Origin: JBMNOI01 sp050942995 | GTDB lineage: Bacteria > Chloroflexota > Anaerolineae > UBA1429 | Assembly: GCA_050942995.1 (NCBI GenBank) | Contig: JBMNOI010000064.1 | Span: forward strand, 1-20,999 | Reading direction: 5' to 3' | Length of the DNA stretch: 20,999 bases | Shown here: piece after piece, positions 1 through 6,431 of the stretch | How the letters are laid out: each line of letters begins with the position of its first letter | How positions within the stretch are numbered: position 1 is the stretch's first letter | The notes under the pieces: model-generated | Seen by the model: the letters and a program-made list of their open reading frames with translations, nothing else | Database searches by the model: none | Told to the model about the DNA's origin: nothing | Position numbers and translations under genes: made by a program

Positions 1-34
1 ATCACATTTCATACCATCGCAAAGGAGTCCCGTC

Positions 35-136
35 ATGAAAAAGGCCTACTTCACCGTCGCTTACGTCGTGCTTTCGGTGGCCGCGGCCATCCTCGCCGCC
101 GGTGCCCCCGCGCCCTGGTCCGGCTCCGGCACCTGA
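35..136 (+). CDS. Small hydrophobic peptide, copy 1 (33 aa)
   Basis: The ORF encodes 33 residues: MKKAYF at the N-terminus, a strongly hydrophobic stretch (about residues 4-23) and a short Pro/Gly/Ser tail ending APAPWSGSGT. A clear Shine-Dalgarno, AAAGGAG (21-27), sits 7 nt before the ATG. The charge pattern (two Lys, then a hydrophobic helix) suits either a single membrane-spanning peptide or a signal-peptide-like precursor. The product is identical to that of the ORF 157 bp downstream. I do not recognise the family. Possible roles are a type I toxin-like membrane peptide, a secreted signal or bacteriocin-like precursor, or a small partner of the adjacent DUF5317 membrane protein; none is demonstrated. 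Coding status rests on the ribosome binding site, the duplication and the synonymous change. Confidence 0.6.
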   Translation: MKKAYFTVAYVVLSVAAAILAAGAPAPWSGSGT

Positions 137-191
137 TTTCGACCTCATCTCCGACATATCATATTTCATACCATCGCAAAGGAGTCCCGTC

Positions 192-293
192 ATGAAAAAG
201 GCCTACTTCACCGTCGCTTACGTCGTGCTTTCGGTGGCCGCGGCCATCCTCGCCGCCGGCGCCCCCGCGCCCTGGTCCGGCTCCGGCACCTGA
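192..293 (+). CDS. Small hydrophobic peptide, copy 2 (33 aa)
   Basis: The protein is identical to that of the preceding copy, with one synonymous base change (C260) and the same AAAGGAG ribosome binding site (178-184) 7 nt from the ATG. It ends 58 bp before the DUF5317 gene on the same strand with no terminator hairpin between them, so co-transcription with that gene is plausible. Its function is unknown. The short Trp-containing tail after the hydrophobic stretch would be exposed outside the cell if the peptide inserts with its lysines inside, or released if a signal peptidase cuts near the Ala-rich end (around residues 20-25). Confidence 0.6.
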   Translation: MKKAYFTVAYVVLSVAAAILAAGAPAPWSGSGT

Positions 294-296
294 TGC

Positions 297-325
297 TTGA
301 TGCGCCTATCGTTCACTTTAACAAT
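297..325 (+). promoter_or_regulatory. Weak promoter candidate before the DUF5317 gene
   Basis: TTGATG (297-302) and AACAAT (320-325) are separated by 17 bp. The -35 is a fair match and the -10 a poor one. The site would give a short leader before the ATG at 352. The gene could equally be transcribed from upstream with the small peptides. Confidence 0.25.
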
Positions 326-351
326 ATGCACCGGCTCATGGTAGGCCTGAC

Positions 352-954
352 ATGATCTTGCTCGTGGCAGTCGCCCTCGCCATACTCGTCGCCCTGTTAC
401 GCGGCGGCAAGATGAGTGATCTGGCCACCGTGAGATTCCGTTACGGGTGGGTGGCTCTGTTGGCGCTGCTTCTCCAGTTTGGAGTAGTGTATCTACCTCC
501 TTCGAGCCACGACGGCTTTTGGGGCCCCCGGGCCTGGGTGCTTGTCGGATCCTACGGCATGCTGGTGTTCGTCATCATCGTCAACCGCAGGATACCGGGC
601 GTACCGATCATCGGCCTGGGCTTGATCTTTAACTATGCCGTCATATTCGCCAACGGAGGGTATATGCCCGTCAGCCCGGATGCATTAGAGCGGGCGGGAC
701 TGGCTCACCTGGCAACCGGCGACGAGGTAGGGGCGCGGGTCGCTGCCGCCAAGGATGTTCTGCTTCATCGTGAGCAGACGGCACTGTGGGTGCTGAGCGA
801 CATCTTTAGCCTGCCGCCCCCCATTCGAACTGTATTCAGCATCGGGGATGTATTTCTTGCCGTGGGCGCCTTCTGGTTCTTTCTGGGCACTATGCGCCCG
901 AAAAAGCCTTGCGCCGAATTCGGCAGAGATCCATCCTCGAAACAAGTTGTATAG
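352..954 (+). CDS. DUF5317-family integral membrane protein
   Basis: This 200-residue protein has about five hydrophobic segments (near residues 1-17, 28-50, 60-79, 83-103 and 156-180). The order of landmarks matches DUF5317 proteins: an N-terminal helix ending in a short basic loop (RGGK), a central segment with NRRIPGVPIIGLGLIFN, then NGGYMPV, and a late SIGD before the last helix. The biochemical role of the family is not established. A weak TAGG (342-345) precedes the ATG by 6 nt, and a 9-codon reading frame (326-355) ends across the start codon, which would allow translational coupling. The next gene begins 14 bp after the stop, so the two are almost certainly co-transcribed. The polar C-terminal tail (after about residue 181) is likely cytoplasmic or disordered. 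Confidence 0.8.
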   Translation: MILLVAVALAILVALLRGGKMSDLATVRFRYGWVALLALLLQFGVVYLPPSSHDGFWGPRAWVLVGSYGMLVFVIIVNRRIPGVPIIGLGLIFNYAVIFANGGYMPVSPDALERAGLAHLATGDEVGARVAAAKDVLLHREQTALWVLSDIFSLPPPIRTVFSIGDVFLAVGAFWFFLGTMRPKKPCAEFGRDPSSKQVV

Positions 955-968
955 ATTTGGAGAAAGAG

Positions 969-1259
969 ATGGCGCACGAAGGTCTACAGGTTGTGGTCGG
1001 CACCGCCTTGGTCGACCTCGGGTTTCGGCGCAACCTGTTGGAAAAGTCTCCCGACGCGCTAGATCATTTTGACCTGACGCCAGAAGAAAAGGCCATTATC
1101 GCCTCGATTCAGGCCGAAACGCTTCATGATTTCGCCCGAGAGCTGCACCGATGGATCATCGATGAGGATCGGTGGACCGATGGGGATCGATGGGCCGATG
1201 GAGCGCCGCATTTTGCCGGCGCATACTCGAGGGCAATCGGCGAGCGTGTCGCCCCTTAA
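969..1259 (+). CDS. NHLP/Nif11-type leader-like small protein, possible RiPP precursor
   Basis: This 96-residue protein starts at ATG 969, with GGAG (959-962) 6 nt upstream. A longer frame reaches back into the DUF5317 gene but lacks a binding site. The N-terminal 60 residues have the pattern of nitrile-hydratase-like/Nif11-like leaders: VVVGTALVDLGFRRNLLEK, then DLTPEEKAIIASI, then an alpha-helical LHDFARELHRW. Small proteins of this clan (for example those named Os1348-type) are known from Chloroflexi. After the leader-like part, the tail holds a tandem hexapeptide, DRWTDG-DRWADG (residues 67-78), then a 18-residue end without cysteine. Whether the tail is a modified core peptide is unproven, because no maturation enzyme (YcaO, LanM, radical SAM) lies in the window. 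The gene sits 14 bp after DUF5317 and before a strong terminator. Confidence 0.65.
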   Translation: MAHEGLQVVVGTALVDLGFRRNLLEKSPDALDHFDLTPEEKAIIASIQAETLHDFARELHRWIIDEDRWTDGDRWADGAPHFAGAYSRAIGERVAP

Positions 1260-1314
1260 CACGCCCAATATCAGGTAATACTCCGGGTTCATCCGGGGTT
1301 TTGCCCCACATCCT

Positions 1315-1352
1315 GGGCGCGCAACATCCCCCCTGTTGCGCGCCCCTTTTTT
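1315..1352 (+). terminator. Intrinsic terminator after the NHLP-like gene
   Basis: A perfect 11-bp stem, GGGCGCGCAAC (1315-1325) with GTTGCGCGCCC (1335-1345), encloses a 9-nt loop and is followed by C then six T (1347-1352). It separates the peptide/DUF5317/NHLP group from rsmD. Confidence 0.92.
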
Positions 1353-1454
1353 GTGTTGATCTCCCATCGCCGAGCCACTCACGGGAACGATCGACTCCCC
1401 CGCCGTGAACGGATGGCGCCTTCGGCCCGCCGATAGATCGTCGATTATCGTTGA

Positions 1455-1483
1455 TTGACCGTTTCCGGCCGCCGTGTTACACT
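1455..1483 (+). promoter_or_regulatory. Sigma-70-type promoter for rsmD operon
   Basis: TTGACC (1455-1460), a 17-bp spacer, and TACACT (1478-1483). It lies about 40 bp before the rsmD start and downstream of the intrinsic terminator. The spacing is ideal and both boxes are close to consensus. Apart from this and the terminator, I see nothing else in 1260-1521. Confidence 0.7.
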
Positions 1484-1521
1484 GGGGTGAATCGGGATGA
1501 AAAGCAAAGGAACGTGTTTGT

Positions 1522-2133
1522 ATGCGTGTAATTGCCGGAACGGCCAAGGGACGCAAGCTGCTGTCCGTGCCCGGAGATACGACTCGTCCGGTCACCGATC
1601 GCGTCAAGGAATCCCTCTTTAATATCCTGGGCGGGGATATACGAGATGCCGTTTTGCTGGATCTCTTTGCCGGCACCGGGGGTGTGGGCATCGAGGCGTT
1701 GAGCCGTGGCGCCCGATGCGTCGTGTTCGTAGATCGAGTGCGCAAGGCGGTCGAGACGGTACGGCGCAACCTCGATATCACCGGCCTGGCCGATCGCGCG
1801 CGAATCGTACAGGGCGACGCCTTTCATTACCTCGATCATGCTCAAGACGCGCCGTTCGACTATATCTATGTGGCCCCGCCCCAGTATCAGGATATATGGG
1901 CGCAGGTGTTGCTGGCGCTGGATGAGCGGGATCTGCTGGCGCCCGATGGCGAAGTCATCATCCAGATTCACCCCAAAGAGGCGCGAGATCTGCCCCTGCG
2001 TACGCTAGAGATGTATCGCGAGCGCCGTTACGGCAGCACGCTCCTGCGCTTTTACGTCCTGCGAGAACCCGAGGAGGGTGCCGGGGACGTCGAGGATGAT
2101 ACACAGGAACCCAACGACGCCGGAGCAGATTGA
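1522..2133 (+). CDS. rsmD: 16S rRNA (guanine-N2)-methyltransferase RsmD
   Basis: This is a SAM-dependent methyltransferase of the RsmD family, which methylates G966 (E. coli numbering) of 16S rRNA. The N-terminus MRVIAGTAKGRKL and RPVTDRVKESLFNIL (residues 22-36) are family signatures. The SAM-binding loop LDLFAGTGGVGIEAL is at 46-60. The motif that is usually DPPF/DPPY is APPQY here (118-122), so the first acidic or amide residue is missing. I recall the same substitution in Chloroflexota homologues, so it may be a lineage trait. A ribosome binding site AAAGGAA (1506-1512) precedes the ATG. The acidic C-terminal tail (about 20 residues) is an extension. The stop overlaps the lead-in of the next gene, so the four genes from here to the glycosyltransferase look like one operon. 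Confidence 0.9.
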   Translation: MRVIAGTAKGRKLLSVPGDTTRPVTDRVKESLFNILGGDIRDAVLLDLFAGTGGVGIEALSRGARCVVFVDRVRKAVETVRRNLDITGLADRARIVQGDAFHYLDHAQDAPFDYIYVAPPQYQDIWAQVLLALDERDLLAPDGEVIIQIHPKEARDLPLRTLEMYRERRYGSTLLRFYVLREPEEGAGDVEDDTQEPNDAGAD

Positions 2134-2134
2134 G

Positions 2135-2356
2135 ATGGTGTTGATGGATGTACAGGTGGGCGATGTGGTGCTGTTGCGCAAGCCCCATCCGTGCGGCTCA
2201 TCGCAGTGGGAGGTCACCCGCATCGGCGCCGATATCGGCCTGAAATGCGCGGGCTGTGGTCGGCGGGTTATGCTGCCTCGCAGCCAGTTCAACAAACAAG
2301 TAAAAAAGTTCGTCTCGCGCGCCGGATCATCGGCGGGCGAGACATCTGAGGCATGA
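2135..2356 (+). CDS. DUF951 family protein, zinc-ribbon-like
   Basis: This 73-residue protein matches the DUF951 pattern: VQVGDVVLLRKPHPCGSSQW near the start, then GLKCAGCGRRVMLPRSQFNK. Cys20, Cys38 and Cys41 (C...CxxC) suggest a small metal-binding fold. The family is widespread in Firmicutes and Chloroflexi as a short protein of about 65 residues, and its function is unknown. The ATG at 2135 follows the rsmD stop (2131-2133) by one base, with GGAG at 2122-2125. An alternative ATG at 2144 would give the more usual MDVQVGD start. The stop codon overlaps the mnmE start (ATGA at 2353-2356), so translation of the two is probably coupled. Confidence 0.88.
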   Translation: MVLMDVQVGDVVLLRKPHPCGSSQWEVTRIGADIGLKCAGCGRRVMLPRSQFNKQVKKFVSRAGSSAGETSEA

Positions 2357-3717
2357 TGTACACGCTGGATGATACTATCGCCGCCATCTCGACCCCCCTC
2401 GGACAGGGCGGCATCGGCATTGTGCGTATGAGCGGCCCCGAGGCGCTCTCCATCGCCCAAACATTGTTCGTCCCCAAAGGACGGGTCGGAGCGCGTATCC
2501 GCCCGGGGCGGATGCATTACGGGCACATCGTATGCCCCGATAGCGGCCGGATCGTCGATGAGGTGCTGCTGGCCTATATGCGCGCCCCGTATAGCTACAC
2601 CCGGCAGGATGTGGTCGAGATCAACGGCCACGGGGGCATTGTTCCTCTGCGCGAAATCCTCAACCTGACCCTCGCCTGTGGCGCCCGTCCCGCCCGAGAG
2701 GGCGAATTCACCTTGCGCGCCTTTCTCAACGGAAGGCTGGATCTGGCCCAGGCCGAGGCGGTGCTGGACGTGATCAATTCCCGCACCGCAGATTCGCTGC
2801 ATATGGCGGTGGGCCAGCTCGAGGGGCGCCTTTCGCAGCATGTAAAAGAGGTTCGCGCCGGATTGCTGGAGGTGCTGGCCTATCTCGAGGCCAGCGTGGA
2901 TTTTGGCGAGGAGGATATCCCGCCTCAGCCTATCGAGCCGGCGCTCCGTCGGGCCGAGACAGAGCTGGCCTCTTTGCTGGACGAGACCATGCGGGGCATG
3001 ATCTACCGCCAGGGCGTTCGTGCCGCTATCGTGGGGCGCCCCAACGTAGGCAAGAGTAGTCTGCTCAACGCGCTGTTACACGCCGATCGTGCCATCGTCA
3101 CGCCGGTTCCCGGCACCACTCGCGATACCCTGGAAGAGACCCTGAACCTGCAGGGCATTCCCCTGGTGCTTGTCGATACCGCCGGCATCGTTCACACCCG
3201 GGATGTGGTCGAGCGCCTGGGCATCGAACGCAGCCGCCAGTCCATCGCCCGGGCCGACCTGGTCGTGATGGTGGTCGACGGCAGCGAGGCGGTGACAGAG
3301 GCCGACCGCGAGGTCGCCGCGCTGATCGGCGACAAGCCGACCGTGGTGGTGCGTAACAAAAGCGATCTGCCGCAGGTGTATAACGGTAAGGATCTGCTTC
3401 CGGGGGCGCCCGCTGTCACTCTCTCGGCGCGCACCGGCGAGGGAATTCCGGCGCTGGAAGAGACCCTGGCCGAAATGGTTTTCTCCGGCCGGGTGACGAC
3501 CTCTGCCTCTGCCGGCAACCCGCGCCATGGCGATCTGTTCCGCCGGGCGCTGACACACGTGCGCGATGCGCTAGAGGCCGACGCGACCGGTATGCCGGCG
3601 GATATGATCTCGATCGATGTGACCGAGGCGATCGATGCCCTGGGTGAGGTAACCGGCGAGACGGCCACTGAAGACCTGCTGGACACGATATTCTCCAATT
3701 TCTGTATCGGCAAGTAG
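2353..3717 (+). CDS. mnmE: tRNA uridine-5-carboxymethylaminomethyl modification GTPase MnmE
   Basis: MnmE works with MnmG to modify the wobble uridine of certain tRNAs. The 454-residue length is normal for the family. The N-terminal tetrahydrofolate-binding domain begins DTIAAISTPLGQGGIGIVR. The helical domain includes GEFTLRAFLNGRLDLAQAEA. The inserted G domain has G1 GRPNVGKSS (228-236), the switch TPVPGTTRDTLE, G3 DTAG (275-278) and G4 NKSD (335-338). The protein ends in the family signature FCIGK with the conserved Cys451. There are two adjacent ATGs (2353 and 2356) and either could be used. The start overlaps the DUF951 stop by 4 nt. The stop codon overlaps the ribosome binding site of the downstream glycosyltransferase. 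Confidence 0.97.
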   Translation: MMYTLDDTIAAISTPLGQGGIGIVRMSGPEALSIAQTLFVPKGRVGARIRPGRMHYGHIVCPDSGRIVDEVLLAYMRAPYSYTRQDVVEINGHGGIVPLREILNLTLACGARPAREGEFTLRAFLNGRLDLAQAEAVLDVINSRTADSLHMAVGQLEGRLSQHVKEVRAGLLEVLAYLEASVDFGEEDIPPQPIEPALRRAETELASLLDETMRGMIYRQGVRAAIVGRPNVGKSSLLNALLHADRAIVTPVPGTTRDTLEETLNLQGIPLVLVDTAGIVHTRDVVERLGIERSRQSIARADLVVMVVDGSEAVTEADREVAALIGDKPTVVVRNKSDLPQVYNGKDLLPGAPAVTLSARTGEGIPALEETLAEMVFSGRVTTSASAGNPRHGDLFRRALTHVRDALEADATGMPADMISIDVTEAIDALGEVTGETATEDLLDTIFSNFCIGK

Positions 3718-3726
3718 GGGAGTGCG

Positions 3727-4827
3727 GTGAAGCTGGCAATTGTATGTTCATGGTTGAATCAATACGGTGGGGCCGAACGGGTGCTGGAAGTCATCCACGA
3801 TATGTATCCGGAAGCGCCCATCTATACCTCGATCTATGCGCCCGAGGCATTGCCCGAGCGCTATCGCGATTGGGATATTCGCCCATCGTTTCTCAATCGG
3901 CTTCCGTTGATTCGCCGACGACCTCAACCGTACCTGCCCCTCTATCCGCTGGGTTTCGAAAGCCTGGATCTGCGCGGTTATGATGTGATATTGAGCCTCA
4001 CCAGCGCCTTTGCCCACGGGGTGATTACCTCTGCCGAGACGCAGCACGTCTGCTACTGTCTCACGCCGGCGCGGTTTTTGTGGAACTATTACGCCTATAT
4101 CGAACGTGAGGGGGTTGGTCGTTTGGCGCGCACGGCGCTGCTGCCTTTTCTCAAGAGTCTGCGCCAGTGGGATCACGCCGCCGCCGAAAGGGTCGATCGT
4201 TTTATCGCCATCTCGCGCACCGTGCAGCGCCGCATCGATAAATATTATCGTCGTCCATCGGATATTATCTATCCGCCGGTGGATACGGATTATGAGGTGT
4301 GCCAGGATCCCCCCGGAGATTACTACCTGGTGGTCTCACGCCTTGTGCCCTACAAGCGCATCGATCTGGCCGTGCGGGCGTTCAATGAACTGGGGCTCCC
4401 CCTCAAGATCGTGGGCGAGGGGCGAGACCGCGCCGCCCTGCAGGCCATCGCCGGCCCCAACATCGAGTTTCTGGGGTACGTCTCGGACGAGGAAAAGCGG
4501 GACCTTATGGCCCATTGCCGGGCGTTTCTTTTCCCGGGCGAGGAGGATTTCGGCCTCACCCCGCTGGAGGCCATGGCCATGGGGCGGCCGGCAATCGCCT
4601 ATGCCGCCGGCGGCGCTCTGGATACCCTGGAAGAGGGGCGCACCGGCGTCTACTTTCGTGAGGCCACGCCCGAATCGCTGGCCGATGCGGTGCGCAGGCT
4701 GGAAAAGCTCACCTTTGACCCCCACGAGCTGCATCGCCACGCGCAAACCTTTGGCGTGCCCCGCTTCCGACAGGAGCTCGCCGCCGCACTGGAGCAAGCC
4801 TACGCCACCGCCCGCGGCGAAAGGTAG
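3727..4827 (+). CDS. Glycosyltransferase family 4 (GT-B retaining)
   Basis: This 366-residue GT-B glycosyltransferase transfers a sugar from a nucleotide-sugar donor, probably onto a lipid or polysaccharide acceptor at the inner membrane face. The N-terminal domain begins MKLAIVCSWLNQYGGAERVL with the GGAE loop. The C-terminal donor domain begins VSRLVPYKRIDLAVRAF and carries the E-x7-E motif, E273 to E281 in EDFGLTPLE, followed by AMAMGRPAIAYAAGG. The start is GTG at 3727 behind AGGGGAG (3717-3723), a site that includes the last base of the mnmE stop. The acceptor and sugar cannot be told from sequence. Its place behind three translation-related genes suggests shared transcription rather than shared function. 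Confidence 0.9.
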   Translation: MKLAIVCSWLNQYGGAERVLEVIHDMYPEAPIYTSIYAPEALPERYRDWDIRPSFLNRLPLIRRRPQPYLPLYPLGFESLDLRGYDVILSLTSAFAHGVITSAETQHVCYCLTPARFLWNYYAYIEREGVGRLARTALLPFLKSLRQWDHAAAERVDRFIAISRTVQRRIDKYYRRPSDIIYPPVDTDYEVCQDPPGDYYLVVSRLVPYKRIDLAVRAFNELGLPLKIVGEGRDRAALQAIAGPNIEFLGYVSDEEKRDLMAHCRAFLFPGEEDFGLTPLEAMAMGRPAIAYAAGGALDTLEEGRTGVYFREATPESLADAVRRLEKLTFDPHELHRHAQTFGVPRFRQELAAALEQAYATARGER

Positions 4828-4934
4828 CCCCGCGGGTTCGATCGCGCGCCGTTCGGTCTTGAAGCAAAGGGCGCCCTTGACATTTCGCATTCAGACACAG
4901 GGATATCCGGGCTCGCTCACTTCTCCGGCACGCC

Positions 4935-6356
4935 CTAGTTATAGCGTGCCCAGGTGCCGTCGGAGTAGAGGACAAAGATGCCGCGAAGGTTGCTCCAGAT
5001 CATGGTGCCGCCGCTGAAGGGTTGCACCGCACCAAAGAACCCTCGCTCCTCTGTACCGGCCCACCCGAGGTTGTCGCGCACGGCGTTGTGATCGCGCCAC
5101 ACTTTGCCAAAGCTTCGCCTGGGTTGATAGAACCCGGCCGGCGGCACGATACCGGGATCCCACTCGGGCTCGGTTGACGCCCAGGTATCCTCGAACGTCT
5201 GCCAGGTGCCGTTCGAGTACAGGGCATAGATAACGCCCAGATCCTGCCGCCAGAGCAGATAGCCGCCCGTAAAGGTCTGCTCGGCAGTCCACACAGCGCG
5301 CTCCGGTTCGAGGGCACATCCCAGCCCGGCACGCACCGGGCTATAGTTGTCCCAGATCCGACCAAAGCCCCGCACCGGCGCCACGTCACATTCGGTGAGG
5401 GGAGAGACATCGCCTTTATCCCGGAGCACAAACTTGGCGGCGTCAAACCCCACATACCGGGTGCCGTTTACCTCGCCGGTGGCGTTGCTCAGATAGACAT
5501 ACTCGTTAGCCCCGCCGGAGAAAAAGTAGGTGCCCAGACTCACCCACTGATCATGGTAGATATTCTGATCCAGCACCTTCTCGTGGCGCTGTCCGTTGTG
5601 ATACACCTGATAGCGGGCGCTCTTGCTGCCAAAGTACCGGCCGGCGATATAGACATACACCTCGTAATCGCCCGCTCGGGTTATGTGCGGGAACCATTTG
5701 CCCCAGTGTGTATATTGCGTGGCGCGGTTCAGAGTCCAGTTCAGATGGTCGCCATATCCCACACGACGCTGATAAAAGCTTCCGGCCGCGCCGCCCCATA
5801 CAAAGCCGGGATCCTGATTGTCCACCACAATCTCGACCGATGAGGATGATGACGCGATGCCCTCTGCCGCCCAGCTTACCACGCACACCGCCGAGCCGGT
5901 GGCATCGAAATACTCGACCTGCACATGATGCACGCCGGCATCCAGATAGACCGTCTCCATATACGTGGTGGTCGATTGCCGCTGCCACTTGTCGATGACA
6001 AGCTGGCCGTTCACCCACACTCGCACGCCATCATCTGCTGTGGCAGAAAAGGTATAGGCGCCGCCGGTCGCAAAGCTCACATTACGCGTCCAGCGTACAG
6101 AGAAATGATCGGCATCCACCTCCGGCGCGGGCGACGCCGTGCCCCAGTTAAAGTTGATCTCGGCATCACCCCGGATGAGGGCGGGCTCGCCGTCCAGTTG
6201 GGTGTTGTTATAGTATTCGGCCTGCCAGATATTATCCTGTGCCAGCGACACGGGAGCCGGTCCCAGCATGGCGCCGGTCAGCATCACCGCGACGAGGCCG
6301 AACAACAGGATTCGATGCATCCGGCCGGACGTAAGAGCGTTTGCGATGACTGCCAC
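4935..6356 (-). CDS. Secreted PA14-domain protein with golvesin-like domain and C-terminal aromatic repeats
   Basis: The 473-residue protein starts at GTG 6356, with AGGAGGA (complement of 6361-6367) just upstream. An ATG 12 codons later is the alternative. A signal peptide covers about residues 13-40 (LLFGLVAVMLTGAML, ending SLAQ). A PA14 domain (about 43-165; AEYYNN, VRWT, ATADDGVRVWVNGQLV) suggests carbohydrate binding. Residues 175-312 resemble the golvesin C-terminal/xanthan-lyase-associated domain (VDNQDPGFV, GYGDHLNW, YEVYVYIAGR). Two tandem copies of a repeat of about 62 residues follow (327-392 and 412-473), each with FGRIW/FGKVW, VR.nLGw, GGyllW/GGtmiW and LYSnGTW. No catalytic site is apparent, so this is probably a cell-surface or secreted binding protein. 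Confidence 0.8.
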   Translation of the reverse strand: MAVIANALTSGRMHRILLFGLVAVMLTGAMLGPAPVSLAQDNIWQAEYYNNTQLDGEPALIRGDAEINFNWGTASPAPEVDADHFSVRWTRNVSFATGGAYTFSATADDGVRVWVNGQLVIDKWQRQSTTTYMETVYLDAGVHHVQVEYFDATGSAVCVVSWAAEGIASSSSSVEIVVDNQDPGFVWGGAAGSFYQRRVGYGDHLNWTLNRATQYTHWGKWFPHITRAGDYEVYVYIAGRYFGSKSARYQVYHNGQRHEKVLDQNIYHDQWVSLGTYFFSGGANEYVYLSNATGEVNGTRYVGFDAAKFVLRDKGDVSPLTECDVAPVRGFGRIWDNYSPVRAGLGCALEPERAVWTAEQTFTGGYLLWRQDLGVIYALYSNGTWQTFEDTWASTEPEWDPGIVPPAGFYQPRRSFGKVWRDHNAVRDNLGWAGTEERGFFGAVQPFSGGTMIWSNLRGIFVLYSDGTWARYN

Positions 6357-6431
6357 AGTGTCCTCCTACTCTAGAGAGCGATCATGCATTGATGCCTGCC
6401 TACAGGCGACGATATCGCGGGGTCGAAGCGG

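Larger units (their letters stand above)
1..294 (+). repeat. Tandem duplication, 157-bp period, carrying a small ORF twice
   Basis: Positions 1-137 and 158-294 match at every position except two (C5/T162 and T103/C260). The copied unit includes the ribosome binding site, the complete 33-codon ORF and its stop codon. Similarity ends just after the second stop. The first copy runs to the window edge, so more copies could lie upstream. The 20 bp at 138-157 between the copies have no partner in view. Inside the ORF the only difference is synonymous (GGT/GGC, Gly). The near identity suggests a recent duplication or continuing gene conversion. Confidence 0.95.

Noticed and set aside
1..294. CRISPR-like repeat array
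   Set aside because: There are only two units of 157-bp period in view, and the repeated part is a complete ORF with a ribosome binding site rather than short repeats with variable spacers.
909..968. A 20-codon upstream extension of the NHLP-like protein
   Set aside because: The extension lies inside the DUF5317 coding region, and the ATG at 969 has a well-placed GGAG, which the earlier start lacks.
4106..5017. A 303-codon plus-strand frame inside and beyond the glycosyltransferase gene
   Set aside because: It overlaps the well-supported GT4 gene in another frame, its translation is Arg/Pro/Ser-rich without domain motifs, and it has no ribosome binding site. High GC content creates such frames.
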